Positions 55,364 to 64,000 of a DNA stretch of 64,000 nucleotides are shown in pieces (the first letter of the stretch is position 1; each line of letters opens with the position of its first letter). The position numbers and the translations under genes are program-made. Source of the stretch: Prochlorococcus sp. AG-347-K20 (GTDB lineage Bacteria; Cyanobacteriota; Cyanobacteriia; PCC-6307; Cyanobiaceae). Under the pieces are notes generated by a model. That model was not told the DNA's origin and ran no database searches. It saw only the letters and a list, made by a program, of their open reading frames with translations. Where the stretch lies: positions 62,001 to 126,000 of the forward strand of contig QCCH01000004.1 in the NCBI GenBank assembly GCA_003281315.1, in the 5' to 3' direction.

Positions 55364-55972
55364 TTAGTTTTTGACAAAAACGAACCTTTTTGAAAAATAA
55401 AGGTCTGCTGTAGAACTAATTGATAGGACCTCAAAATCATTTTTCAAACATAAATCTATCAAAGATTTTGATTCAGTAATTTTTTTATGCACTTTCATCA
55501 ATTCAGGTTTCCAAAGACTTGCACCTTCAATAGGCATATATATGTATAAAATCCCTTTTCTTTTAATAACTCTATTACATTCGGCAATAAATTTAATCTG
55601 CTCATTTCCTGATAAATGCTCAATGCAATGAGAAGTAAAAACAAAGTCCAAGCTTTCATTAGGATCAGAAATTTTCAAAGCATTTTCTTTTTTATTATTC
55701 TCAACAACTCGAGCTCCAGGGAATGGATAGATACTTCCACCAACATCAATACCCTTTCCTTTGCAAAATCTTTTAGCATCATCTAGGCAAAATAATGCAG
55801 CATTTCCAACGGTGAAATAATATGGGTACTTTTTATATTCAATATATTGTTTTAATGAATCACTTATGAGCCTTCTTCTAATGTTGTATTTTAGGAAAAA
55901 ATATATATCACCGTAAAATGAAAAAGACAATCTTTTAATCAGTTTTAAAAACTTTTTTAAATATATTTTCAA
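55364..55972 (-). CDS. SAM-dependent methyltransferase (type 11)
   Basis: A 202-residue class I methyltransferase: GIDVGGSIYPFPGARVVE near 74-91 (SAM loop D-V-G-G), SLDFVFTSHCIEHL near 107-120 and RKGILYIYMP near 138-147. The N-terminal 50 residues are basic and hydrophobic (LIKRLSFSFYGDIYFFL) and may associate with the membrane. The start is TTG (complement of 55970-55972). It is isolated by about 200 bp on each side. It probably methylates a surface glycan, but no specific target is indicated. Confidence 0.78.
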   Translation of the reverse strand: MKIYLKKFLKLIKRLSFSFYGDIYFFLKYNIRRRLISDSLKQYIEYKKYPYYFTVGNAALFCLDDAKRFCKGKGIDVGGSIYPFPGARVVENNKKENALKISDPNESLDFVFTSHCIEHLSGNEQIKFIAECNRVIKRKGILYIYMPIEGASLWKPELMKVHKKITESKSLIDLCLKNDFEVLSISSTADLYFSKRFVFVKN

Positions 55973-56206
55973 TGTAGTTTTTGTAATTAACTTAATATAA
56001 TACCGTAAAGTTCGGATAAAGATAAAAATATTTAATTACAGGTTATTTAAATATATTCATTTTTTAGAATAAATACTATTAACTACTAAAAGTATAAATC
56101 TAAACTTGTAATCTTTTATAGTTGTCCTTTTTATTAAAAAATATAAAATAAAATAATTCTTATTTATCCTAATTGTTTTATGATTAGGTAAAAAATTACT
56201 CCAAAA

Positions 56207-57595
56207 ATGAATAGAAAAATTGCAATAATTGGAGATTTAATAGTAGATAAATATAAATATTTTAAAGCGACTAGGTTATCTCCTGAAGGTCCAGCTCCAA
56301 TAGTTAAAAAAGAAAGCGAAGAAATCATAGCTGGAGGTGCAGGTAATGTTGCAATTTCACTCTCGAATTTATTCGATGGAATTGATTTTTATTTTGCCTT
56401 TTCTGAAAAACAAAAAAATATATCTTTAAATCTGATCAAAAGTCTTTTTGAAGATACATCTGTGAATTTAAATTTAATTTCAAGTGAAAAGGAATTTATT
56501 ATTCCTTTAAAAACAAGATATTATGTTGATAATCATAACTTCATGAGAGAGGATAATGAAGAAAAATTTCTTTCTCAATATTCTGCTATAAAAAGGGAAT
56601 TTATAATAAAGATTGTGCAAGATTATGAAATAATTATTCTATCTGATTATCAAAAAGGATTTATTTCTGCTGAAAATTTGGAATTTCTCATAAAATTATG
56701 TAATGAAAAATCAATACCTTTATTTATAGATACAAAAATTAAAAACTTTAAAATTTTTAAAAATGCTTTTTGTTTAAAAATTAATATTACTGAATTTAAT
56801 AATTTATTTTCTAATTATTTGATAAGTGATAAAGAAGATATTGATTGTATTAAAGATAAAATAAGTAAGGCAAGAGTTGAAAGTAACATTAAAAATTTAG
56901 TTGTAACATTAGGAGATAAAGGTTCAGTTGCCTCATCGAAAGAAGATACTTATTTCGCTGTTGCTAATAAAGTTGAGATGGTTGATATAACTGGTGCTGG
57001 TGATGCATTTGTATCTGCTTTAGTTTTTTCATTTTATCGCGATTTGAAAAAATCTAAATTTGACGAATTAAACTTACTAAATTTGAATCACTTAATATTC
57101 GCTAATTCTGCGGCTGGCTTTGTTGTATCTCATAAAGGTACAGTGCCTATACCTAAAGAATTCAAAATTAAATCCTCTGAAAAAAAGTTAAAAGTTGGTT
57201 TTACTAATGGATGTTTTGATATCTTACATCCTGGTCACTTATCTTTACTGAGTCAGGCTAAGGATACTTGTGATTACCTTACAGTAGGTTTGAATAGTGA
57301 TAAATCAGTTAAAAAATTAAAAGGAAATAGTAGACCTATTAATAAACAAGAAATTCGAAAACAAATGCTACTGGCTTTAAAATATGTTGATGATGTAATA
57401 ATATTTGATGAAGAAACGCCACTTAATTTAATTAAAGAATTATCGCCAGATGTTTTGATTAAAGGTGAGGATTATGAGATGGATCAAATAATTGGTAAAG
57501 ATTATGTTTTAAGTACTGGAGGTAAGATTATAAGAGCAAAATTGGTTTCAGAAATGAGTACCACAAACATAATTAAAAATATTAAAAAAATTTAA
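56207..57595 (+). CDS. hldE: bifunctional heptose-7-phosphate kinase / heptose-1-phosphate adenylyltransferase HldE
   Basis: A 462-residue HldE. Residues 1-315 are a ribokinase-fold kinase: GDLIVDKYKYFKATRLSPEGPAPIV near 9-33, GGAGNVAISLSNL near 41-53 and the anion hole DITGAGDAFVSALVF near 261-275. Residues about 325-462 are the nucleotidyltransferase: VGFTNGCFDILHPGHLSLL near 328-346 (HxGH site) and GLNSDKSVKKLKG near 360. It makes NDP-heptose together with the GmhB-GmhA fusion encoded 2.2 kb away on the other strand. No hldD epimerase is seen in the window. Confidence 0.95.
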   Translation: MNRKIAIIGDLIVDKYKYFKATRLSPEGPAPIVKKESEEIIAGGAGNVAISLSNLFDGIDFYFAFSEKQKNISLNLIKSLFEDTSVNLNLISSEKEFIIPLKTRYYVDNHNFMREDNEEKFLSQYSAIKREFIIKIVQDYEIIILSDYQKGFISAENLEFLIKLCNEKSIPLFIDTKIKNFKIFKNAFCLKINITEFNNLFSNYLISDKEDIDCIKDKISKARVESNIKNLVVTLGDKGSVASSKEDTYFAVANKVEMVDITGAGDAFVSALVFSFYRDLKKSKFDELNLLNLNHLIFANSAAGFVVSHKGTVPIPKEFKIKSSEKKLKVGFTNGCFDILHPGHLSLLSQAKDTCDYLTVGLNSDKSVKKLKGNSRPINKQEIRKQMLLALKYVDDVIIFDEETPLNLIKELSPDVLIKGEDYEMDQIIGKDYVLSTGGKIIRAKLVSEMSTTNIIKNIKKI

Positions 57596-57633
57596 AAGTA
57601 AAATGCAAATTTCAAAAGTTTAAATTATAAATT

Positions 57634-58680
57634 ATGTCAATCTTAGTTACTGGTGGAGCTGGTTTTATAGGAAGCCATACTTGTCTTAATCTTTTAGAGT
57701 CTGGCTATGACGTTTTCGTACTTGATTCTTTTGTTAATAGCTCCCCTGAATCTTTGGCAAGAGTAAAAAGCATTTGTGAGAAAGACAAAAAACCAAAAAG
57801 GGATTTGCACGTTTTTAAAGGAGATTTGAGAAACGCTTCAATTTTGAAGGATATTTTTACTAAGGCAAATGAAATAAATAAAAAGATAGATGGAGTTATT
57901 CATTTTGCTGGCTTAAAGTCAGTGAAAGAATCAGTAGAAAAACCAATTTTATATTGGGATGCAAATGTTGGGAGTACAATTAATTTGCTGAACGTAATGC
58001 AATCTTTTGATTGTAGTACAATTGTTTTTAGCAGCAGTGCGACTATTTATGGTCGCTCCAGCAAAACAAAGTTAAAAGAAAATTTTAAACTTAAACCAAT
58101 TAATCCATATGGAAGTACAAAAATGGTAATAGAGAAATTATTAAATGATCTATTTGTAAATTATTCAGGGTCTTGGAGAGTGGCAAATTTAAGATACTTT
58201 AATCCAATAGGGGCTCATGAATCGGGTTTGATAGGCGAAAATCCTAAAGGCATTCCAAACAATATTTTCCCTTTTCTAACAAATGTAGCTGCAGGTAATT
58301 TAGAAGAATTAAGGATTTTTGGTAAAAATTGGCCAACAATTGATGGAACAGGTGAAAGAGACTATGTTCATGTAATGGATTTGGCAGAGGGGCATGTTAA
58401 AACATTGGAATTTTTAATAAATAATGGCCCCCAATGTTTGAGTATGAATTTGGGAACGGGAAAAGGTACGAGTGTTTTGCAGTTACTAAATATTTTTGAA
58501 GAAAGTAATTCCTTAAAAATACCCCATACTTTTGTAGAGAGAAGAAGCGGTGATGTGGCTCGGCTAGTTGCAGACAATTCATTGCTTAAATCTCTTTTGA
58601 ATTGGTATCCGAAAAGGACTTTAAATCAAATGTGTAAAGATGGTTGGAGGTGGCAGGTAAATAATCCAAGGGGTTATTAG
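57634..58680 (+). CDS. galE: UDP-glucose 4-epimerase
   Basis: A 348-residue SDR: VTGGAGFIGSHTCLNLLESGYDVFVLDSF near 5-33, FSSSATIYG near 129-137, YGSTKMVIEKLL near 154-165 (YxxxK) and RYFNPIGAHESGLIGENPKGIPNNIFPF near 188-215, the GalE-specific block. It interconverts UDP-glucose and UDP-galactose. It follows hldE after 38 bp on the plus strand. It is convergent with fcl, with a 4-bp overlap of the ends (58677-58680). Confidence 0.95.
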   Translation: MSILVTGGAGFIGSHTCLNLLESGYDVFVLDSFVNSSPESLARVKSICEKDKKPKRDLHVFKGDLRNASILKDIFTKANEINKKIDGVIHFAGLKSVKESVEKPILYWDANVGSTINLLNVMQSFDCSTIVFSSSATIYGRSSKTKLKENFKLKPINPYGSTKMVIEKLLNDLFVNYSGSWRVANLRYFNPIGAHESGLIGENPKGIPNNIFPFLTNVAAGNLEELRIFGKNWPTIDGTGERDYVHVMDLAEGHVKTLEFLINNGPQCLSMNLGTGKGTSVLQLLNIFEESNSLKIPHTFVERRSGDVARLVADNSLLKSLLNWYPKRTLNQMCKDGWRWQVNNPRGY

Positions 58681-59675
58681 AAATTTTGAATATTCATTAT
58701 CTTTTCTAAGTCAGTTTCTTTGATAGTTTTTTTAATGCCATCTTCTAGAGAGGTTTTAGAATGCCATCCTAATTTATTAATCTTGCTTACATCCAACAGT
58801 TTTTTTGCAGTTCCATCCGGTTTATCCTTATCCCAAATAATATTTCCCCTAAAACCTATTATTTTGGAAATTTTTTCTGCCAAGTCTCTTATAGATATGT
58901 CTTTCCCAGTCCCAACGTTCAAATGGAGGAGAGGTTTGCCATGTTTATCTTTAGGAGCATCTTTTGAATTTGGGTCCCACCGCTCTAATGCGAAAACAAC
59001 AGCTTCACCGAAATCGTCAACGAAAAGAAATTCGCGCATTGGCAAACCTGAACCCCAGCATATAACCGAATCTTTTGAGAGAGTCTTCGCTCTATAAAAC
59101 CTTTGTATTAATCCCGCTATAACGTGACTGTTTTTATCATCAAAATTATCTCCAGGGCCATAAAGATTTGTTGGCATTAATGACATTGCATTGAATCCGT
59201 ATTGCTCTCTTAGGGAATTACATAATTGTATACCTGATATTTTTGCAATAGCGTATGAAATATTAGTATTTTCTAAAGGACCGCTTAAAAGATATTCCTC
59301 TTTAATAGGTTGATCAGCTTCTTTTGGATATATGCAACTGCTTCCAAGAAAAATTAATTTCTTAACACCTAATTGCCAAGAGGCTTCTATGATGTTTGAC
59401 TGAATTTTAGTATTTTCTAAGAGGAATTCTGTTGGTTGACTTGAATTTGCTAAGATTCCTCCTACCTTGGCAGCTGCAATTACAACAATATTTGGTTTCT
59501 TTCTATTAAACCAATTGCGAACTTCGATACTATTTAGGTAATCTAATTGTTTTCTGCTTGGCTTAAGAATATTTTTGTATCCTTTTGAAAATAATTTCCT
59601 ACATATTGCACTTCCCACCATTCCATTAGCACCCGCAATTAAGATTTTATCGCTTTTTGAAAATTCTTTTTTCAT
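58677..59675 (-). CDS. fcl: GDP-L-fucose synthase
   Basis: A 332-residue GDP-4-keto-6-deoxymannose 3,5-epimerase/4-reductase: NADP loop ILIAGANGMVGSAICRKLF near 12-30, LGSSCIYPKEADQPIKEEYLL near 110-130, catalytic SYAIAKISG near 139-147 (YxxxK) and PTNLYGPGDNFD near 168-179, all hallmarks of WcaG/Fcl. The length is usual. It follows gmd after 7 bp on the minus strand, the standard gmd-fcl pair. Confidence 0.96.
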   Translation of the reverse strand: MKKEFSKSDKILIAGANGMVGSAICRKLFSKGYKNILKPSRKQLDYLNSIEVRNWFNRKKPNIVVIAAAKVGGILANSSQPTEFLLENTKIQSNIIEASWQLGVKKLIFLGSSCIYPKEADQPIKEEYLLSGPLENTNISYAIAKISGIQLCNSLREQYGFNAMSLMPTNLYGPGDNFDDKNSHVIAGLIQRFYRAKTLSKDSVICWGSGLPMREFLFVDDFGEAVVFALERWDPNSKDAPKDKHGKPLLHLNVGTGKDISIRDLAEKISKIIGFRGNIIWDKDKPDGTAKKLLDVSKINKLGWHSKTSLEDGIKKTIKETDLEKIMNIQNF

Positions 59676-59682
59676 TAATAAT

Positions 59683-60801
59683 TTAATCTTGTGGCGGGAT
59701 ACTTTTAAATCCTTTTTTTAAAAGAATGAATTCTTTAAGTGCCTCTTCTTTATCTTTTTTAATCATTTCTGCAACTAAGCTGTTTAATGAAGTATTTGCA
59801 TCCCAGCCAAGTTTTTTAAAGGCTTTTTCTGAGTCTGCAAGTAACATTTCAACTTCAGTTGGCCTAAAATATCTTTTATCTATTCGAATTACAATTTCTT
59901 CTGTATCGGCTCTTTTACCTATTTCATTTAGCCCCTTCCCTTCCCAAATAATTGCTTTTTCATTTTTTGAATTGTTCCATCCAAGCTCTTTTGCACTCAT
60001 TTCAATAAAGTTTCTTACTGTTTCCATTTTTCCTGATCCTATTACGTAATCATCAGGAGTTTCTTGTTGAAGCATGAGCCATTGCATTTTTACATAATCT
60101 CTAGCATGACCCCAATCTCTTTTTGCATCTAAATTTCCCATAAAAATACATTTATCTAATCCTGCATCAATTCGTGCTAATCCGCGTGTTATTTTTCTGG
60201 TAACAAATGTTTCTCCTCTTCTAGGACTTTCATGATTAAAAAGTATTCCATTACAGGCAAAAATTCCATATGCTTCTCTATAGTTAATAGTAATCCAATG
60301 AGAAAAAAGTTTGGATACTCCATAAGGACTCCTAGGATAAAAGGGTGTATTTTCATTCTGTGGACTTTCTTTAACTAATCCATACAGTTCACTAGTGCTT
60401 GCTTGATAAATTTTTGTTTTCTTTTGTAATCCCAACACATTAACAGCTTCTAAAATTCTTAATGTACCTAGGGCATTACAATTCGCAGTATATTCAGGCA
60501 CTTCAAAGCTGACTGCAACATGACTTTGTGCTGCTAAATTATAAATCTCATCTGGCTGAACCTCCTTGATGATTCTTATAATGTTTGTGCTTTCTGTTAA
60601 ATCGCCATAATGAAGAAAAATATTAATTCTATTTTCATGAGGGTCTTGATAAAGATGGTCTATTCTTGAAGAATTAAAACTACTTGCCCTTCTTTTGATG
60701 CCATGAACTTCGTAACCTTTGGATAAAAGAAATTCAGCAAGATAACTTCCATCTTGGCCAGTAATCCCAGTGATAAGAGCAACTTTTTTTACTTCAACCA
60801 T
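59683..60801 (-). CDS. gmd: GDP-mannose 4,6-dehydratase
   Basis: A 372-residue [36 protein letters not shown] near 8-40, the classical Gmd N-terminus; ASTSELYG near 134-141; [20 protein letters not shown] near 160-179 (YxxxK); and [20 protein letters not shown] near 184-203. It converts GDP-mannose (from ManC, 62363) to GDP-4-keto-6-deoxymannose, which Fcl then turns into GDP-fucose. It sits between the dehydrogenase and fcl on the minus strand, with a 65-bp gap to the dehydrogenase gene. Confidence 0.97.
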   Translation of the reverse strand: MVEVKKVALITGITGQDGSYLAEFLLSKGYEVHGIKRRASSFNSSRIDHLYQDPHENRINIFLHYGDLTESTNIIRIIKEVQPDEIYNLAAQSHVAVSFEVPEYTANCNALGTLRILEAVNVLGLQKKTKIYQASTSELYGLVKESPQNENTPFYPRSPYGVSKLFSHWITINYREAYGIFACNGILFNHESPRRGETFVTRKITRGLARIDAGLDKCIFMGNLDAKRDWGHARDYVKMQWLMLQQETPDDYVIGSGKMETVRNFIEMSAKELGWNNSKNEKAIIWEGKGLNEIGKRADTEEIVIRIDKRYFRPTEVEMLLADSEKAFKKLGWDANTSLNSLVAEMIKKDKEEALKEFILLKKGFKSIPPQD

Positions 60802-60866
60802 AGTTTTTATTTTTCTTTAAATTTTTAAGTATGGAATTAGATTTATTTTATTTTTAATCTCAATCA

Positions 60867-62288
60867 TTATGAACCATCTCCAATCCTCCAATAGTTTAAT
60901 CCAGCTTCTTTTAATTTCTTAGGTGATAATGTAGATCTTGCATCAAAAATCCAAGATGGACGCCTCATTAATTTGCTTAGTTCTCCCCAATCTAATTTTC
61001 CATATTCTTCCCATTCCGTAAGGACTATCGCTGCATCAGCACCATTCAATGCATTAACTATTGAATCGGTAAAACTCCACTCTCCGTCTGGGGAGTTAGG
61101 GTTTTTGCTTTTCATAAGATTATTTTTATTTTCATCAATTCCAAGATCCTTGGCAATTTGTGTGGGATTTACTTTTGGATCATGTATTAAAAGTAATGCA
61201 CCTTCTTCAATTAAATCTTTGCATATTGTTATGGCAGCACTTTCTCTAGTGTCATTAGTATTTGCCTTAAAAGCAAATCCTAGTATTGCTATTTTTTTTG
61301 ATGAAATTGTCCCAAAAAGTTTTTTAACAATTAACTTTGATATTCTGTGTTGATGCCATTCGTTGAGAATTACCACTCCTTCCCAAAAATTTGCTACCTC
61401 AGGTAATCCAAAATATTGGCATAAATATACTAAATTTAATATATCTTTTTTGAAGCAACTTCCTCCAAAACCTGGACCAGAGTCTAAAAATTTCGGACCA
61501 ATTCTAGTATCAGATCCTATTGCCCTTGAAACTTCTCTAACATCTGCCCCAGTAGCTTCGCAAATTGCACTTATAGAATTAATAGAACTTACTCTTTGAG
61601 CTAAGAAGGCATTCGCGGTTAACTTAGCTAATTCACTACTCCAAATATTTGTATGTAGGATTTTTTTCTCAGGCACCCAATTTTTATAAACTTCACTAAG
61701 TAAACTAATAGCTATTGGATTTTCTCCTCCTATTAGAACTCTATCAGGATTCTCTAAATCATTTATAGCAGAACCTTCAGCTAAAAATTCTGGATTTGAT
61801 AGGACATCAAACGAGGCTTTTTCCTGATTTTTAGGGGATGCTTCAAGAATTGTTTTAATTACTTCAGCGGTTTTTACAGGTAAAGTACTTTTTTCTACGA
61901 CAATTGTATAACCAGAGGAGTATTTGGCTACTTGTCTTGCACAAGCTTCAACCCATTTTAAATCACTAGCTTTACCAGCTCCTATACCTTTAGTCTTGGT
62001 TGGCGTATTTACTGAGATGAACACAATATCAGCTAAAGATATATATTTTTCTACTTCTGTAGAAAAAAACAAGTTTTTATTTCGACATTTCTCGATTATT
62101 ACATCTAAACCCGGTTCAAATACAGGTAATTTATTTAGGTCATCACTATTCCATGCTTTTATTCTTTCTTCATTTAAATCAACAACATTAATAGTTAAGA
62201 ACGGACATTTATCAGCAAATACTGCCATTGTAGGTCCACCTACATAACCAGCACCAATGCAACAAATATTTTTAATTTGAGAGGACAT
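60867..62288 (-). CDS. ugd: UDP-glucose 6-dehydrogenase, eukaryote-like type
   Basis: A 473-residue UGDH: NAD loop CCIGAGYVGGPTMAVFADKCPFLTINVVDL near 9-38, FISVNTPTKTKGIGAGKASDLKWVEACAR near 90-118, VEKSTLPV near 132-139, the catalytic Cys in GPGFGGSCFKKDILNLVYL near 272-290 and FAFKANTNDTRESAA near 337-351. The spacing and wording of these blocks are closer to animal and plant UGDH than to the shorter (about 390-450 aa) common bacterial type. It makes UDP-glucuronate, a substrate for the epimerase at 46683. Confidence 0.95.
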   Translation of the reverse strand: MSSQIKNICCIGAGYVGGPTMAVFADKCPFLTINVVDLNEERIKAWNSDDLNKLPVFEPGLDVIIEKCRNKNLFFSTEVEKYISLADIVFISVNTPTKTKGIGAGKASDLKWVEACARQVAKYSSGYTIVVEKSTLPVKTAEVIKTILEASPKNQEKASFDVLSNPEFLAEGSAINDLENPDRVLIGGENPIAISLLSEVYKNWVPEKKILHTNIWSSELAKLTANAFLAQRVSSINSISAICEATGADVREVSRAIGSDTRIGPKFLDSGPGFGGSCFKKDILNLVYLCQYFGLPEVANFWEGVVILNEWHQHRISKLIVKKLFGTISSKKIAILGFAFKANTNDTRESAAITICKDLIEEGALLLIHDPKVNPTQIAKDLGIDENKNNLMKSKNPNSPDGEWSFTDSIVNALNGADAAIVLTEWEEYGKLDWGELSKLMRRPSWIFDARSTLSPKKLKEAGLNYWRIGDGS

Positions 62289-62362
62289 TAAATTTTAATA
62301 ATTAGATAGATAGATTACTAAATAGAATGATCAAATTCTTTTTATTATAATTTAATTTTACT

Positions 62363-63799
62363 TTAATTATATCTGCCATATTTATCTTCAAACCTAACAA
62401 TATCATCTTCTCCAACGTAAGATCCACTTTGTACTTCTATCAATGATAAAGGAATTTTTCCGGGATTAGTCAATCTATGTTTTGATCCAAGCGGTATATA
62501 AGTACTTTCATTTTCAGTAAGAATATTAACTTCCCCATTTATTTCAACTTTTGCAGTCCCCTCTACAATTATCCAATGTTCAGATCGATGGTGATGCATT
62601 TGAAGAGATAATTTTTCTCCAGGCTTAACTTCTATCAATTTTACTTGCCATCGATTGTCCTCTACCACAGAAAGATAATTACCCCATGGTCTAAAAACCT
62701 TTGTATGACTTCGTCCTTCTGGGATCTTATTTTTTTTTAAATAGTTAACAATATTTTTTAATTTTTGGGAAGATTTTTTTTCTGAAATCAGAATCGCATC
62801 TCTTGTCTCCACTACAACTAAATTATTTAAATCAATTCCAACTATAAGCCTATCTTTACTCTTTAAATAACAATTCTTTGTTCCTTCTAAGATAACATTT
62901 CCTTCTTTATAATTACCTTGCAAATCTTTTTTTGACGTTTCCCAAACAGCTTCCCAACTTCCTAAATCACTCCAACCTGCATCTAGTGGGATAACAATAC
63001 CTTTAGATGTTTTTTCCATTACAGCAATATCAATAGATATATTTTCACACTTTCTAAAAGAATCTTGATCTAATCTCTGAAAATCTAAATCAAATATGCT
63101 TTTTTTTATTGCTTCTTTACATGAAATTAAAATTTCTGGAGAAAATTGATTTATCTCTTTAATAATTTCTTTGGACTTAAACATAAAAATACCACTATTC
63201 CAATTAAATCTATTATCTTTTACTAATTTTTTTGCAGTTTCTAAATCAGGTTTTTCTATAAAACATTCAATTTCAGATCCATCAAGATTATTACTAAATG
63301 GCTTTTTAGACTTTATATACCCGTAACCAATTTCGGGTTTGGTAGGAACAACTCCAAAGGTTACAAGTTTACTTTGTTCAGAAAATTTTAAACCAGTATT
63401 TACTGCATCCAAAAAATTTTTAGTATCATTTATCTCATGATCTGAGGACAGAACTAACAGATTTGGATCTTCTTCAAGTTCAAGGGATTTTAAGGCTGCA
63501 AGTGTAATTGCTGGTGCTGTATTTCTTCCGAAGGGTTCAAGAAGTATTATGAAGTCCTTAATATTTAGTTCTCGCATTTGTTCAGCAACAATAAATCTAT
63601 GTTCTTCGTTGCAAACCAATATTAGTTTTTTGAGATTTTCTAAACTTAAAACTCTTAGGATCGTTTTTTGTAATAGAGTATATTTATCTTTCTTTTTTAT
63701 CGATAGAAATTGTTTAGGATAACTTTCTCTAGATAGTGGCCAAAGTCTAGTTCCAGATCCTCCACATAAAATTAAAGGAACTATTGAATTATTAGACAT
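62363..63799 (-). CDS. manC: mannose-1-phosphate guanylyltransferase / mannose-6-phosphate isomerase
   Basis: A 478-residue type II PMI-GMP enzyme. The nucleotidyltransferase half has VPLILCGGSGTRLWPLSRESYPKQF near 7-31, RNTAPAITLAAL near 90-101 and FIEKPD near 170. The C-terminal cupin isomerase half (about 355-478) has RPWGNYLSVVEDNRWQVKLIEVKPGEKLSLQMHHHRSEHWIIVEGTA, in which clustered His bind the metal. It supplies GDP-mannose for gmd and any mannosyltransferase. It is 74 bp upstream of ugd on the minus strand, the first gene of the manC-ugd-gmd-fcl series. Confidence 0.96.
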   Translation of the reverse strand: MSNNSIVPLILCGGSGTRLWPLSRESYPKQFLSIKKKDKYTLLQKTILRVLSLENLKKLILVCNEEHRFIVAEQMRELNIKDFIILLEPFGRNTAPAITLAALKSLELEEDPNLLVLSSDHEINDTKNFLDAVNTGLKFSEQSKLVTFGVVPTKPEIGYGYIKSKKPFSNNLDGSEIECFIEKPDLETAKKLVKDNRFNWNSGIFMFKSKEIIKEINQFSPEILISCKEAIKKSIFDLDFQRLDQDSFRKCENISIDIAVMEKTSKGIVIPLDAGWSDLGSWEAVWETSKKDLQGNYKEGNVILEGTKNCYLKSKDRLIVGIDLNNLVVVETRDAILISEKKSSQKLKNIVNYLKKNKIPEGRSHTKVFRPWGNYLSVVEDNRWQVKLIEVKPGEKLSLQMHHHRSEHWIIVEGTAKVEINGEVNILTENESTYIPLGSKHRLTNPGKIPLSLIEVQSGSYVGEDDIVRFEDKYGRYN

Positions 63800-64000
63800 A
63801 TTATTTATTTCTCAATATTACATATTACTTTATAATATAAACCAAAGAAACTAAATATATATTTGCTTTAAAATTAATAAATATCATAAAATTTTTAATC
63901 TTTTTGAAAACTTATTGTGTTTTATATTTACAAAAAAAAATATGTTAAGTATTTAAAATTTATCTCAATGATGTATGAATTTAATATTTAAAATCACTTA

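Noticed and set aside
1..64000. CRISPR array, prophage or insertion sequence
   Set aside because: No spaced direct repeats, cas, integrase, transposase or phage structural genes were seen on either strand.

Overview
The window reads as a chromosome segment of a marine picocyanobacterium, most likely a high-light-adapted Prochlorococcus. The grounds are the strong A/T bias, very short gene spacing, frequent TTG/GTG starts, and cyanobacterial families: the Ftn2/ZipN (ARC6-like) division protein, a group-2 type sigma factor, a Tic21/DUF3611-like membrane protein, cyanobacterial LexA and a long ThiE. The genus is inferred from these features and was not tested by a search.

Bases 1-25.6 kb are compact core genome. 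In order: the 3' part of nnrD, a sigma factor, pdhA (minus), ftn2, ffh, rpsP, a phoH-like ATPase, a BI-1 family membrane protein, a conserved unknown (minus), era, a trmD-ispF in-frame fusion, a secreted small protein and larB (the last three coupled by 4-base overlaps). Then come two small minus-strand genes, thiS-thiE-ribF (minus), a DUF3611 gene, surE (minus), pheS, nadK, cobL/cbiET (minus), two small conserved genes, ribD, ftsH, argF and lexA. lexA has two tandem SOS-box-like dyads ending at its start codon. ftsH has a near-perfect 18-bp palindrome upstream of a clear -10 element.

Bases 25.6-63.8 kb are a visibly more A/T-rich cell-surface polysaccharide island. It opens with about 0.7 kb of degraded-looking DNA and an outer-membrane-like protein. 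An export set follows (Wza-like, Wzz-like, a GT9-type transferase, a Wzy/EpsG-like polymerase). A tRNA-Ala(GGC) gene then sits next to a broken RfbH-type aminotransferase and a 5'-truncated-looking methyltransferase, which looks like a recombination scar. From 35.4 to 41.3 kb two convergent operons encode an unusual set: SnoaL-like protein, KdsC-like phosphatase, GatZ/KbaZ-like aldolase subunit, GT2 transferase, AroE-like protein, nucleotidyltransferase-kinase fusion and cupin. This is the best candidate for an undescribed sugar or small-molecule decoration pathway.

The rest of the island provides a WbpL/WecA-type initiating transferase, at least five glycosyltransferases, an acyltransferase, a Wzx flippase, a PglF/WbpM-type dehydratase with an atypical SDR reductase, a GmhB-GmhA fusion plus HldE (heptose; no HldD seen here), a UDP-glucuronate-type epimerase, GalE, Fcl, Gmd, a UDP-glucose dehydrogenase of eukaryote-like type, and ManC. 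Together these could supply GDP-mannose and GDP-fucose, UDP-glucuronate and UDP-galacturonate, a 6-deoxy-N-acetylhexosamine and a nucleotide heptose to a Wzx/Wzy-dependent capsule or O-antigen.
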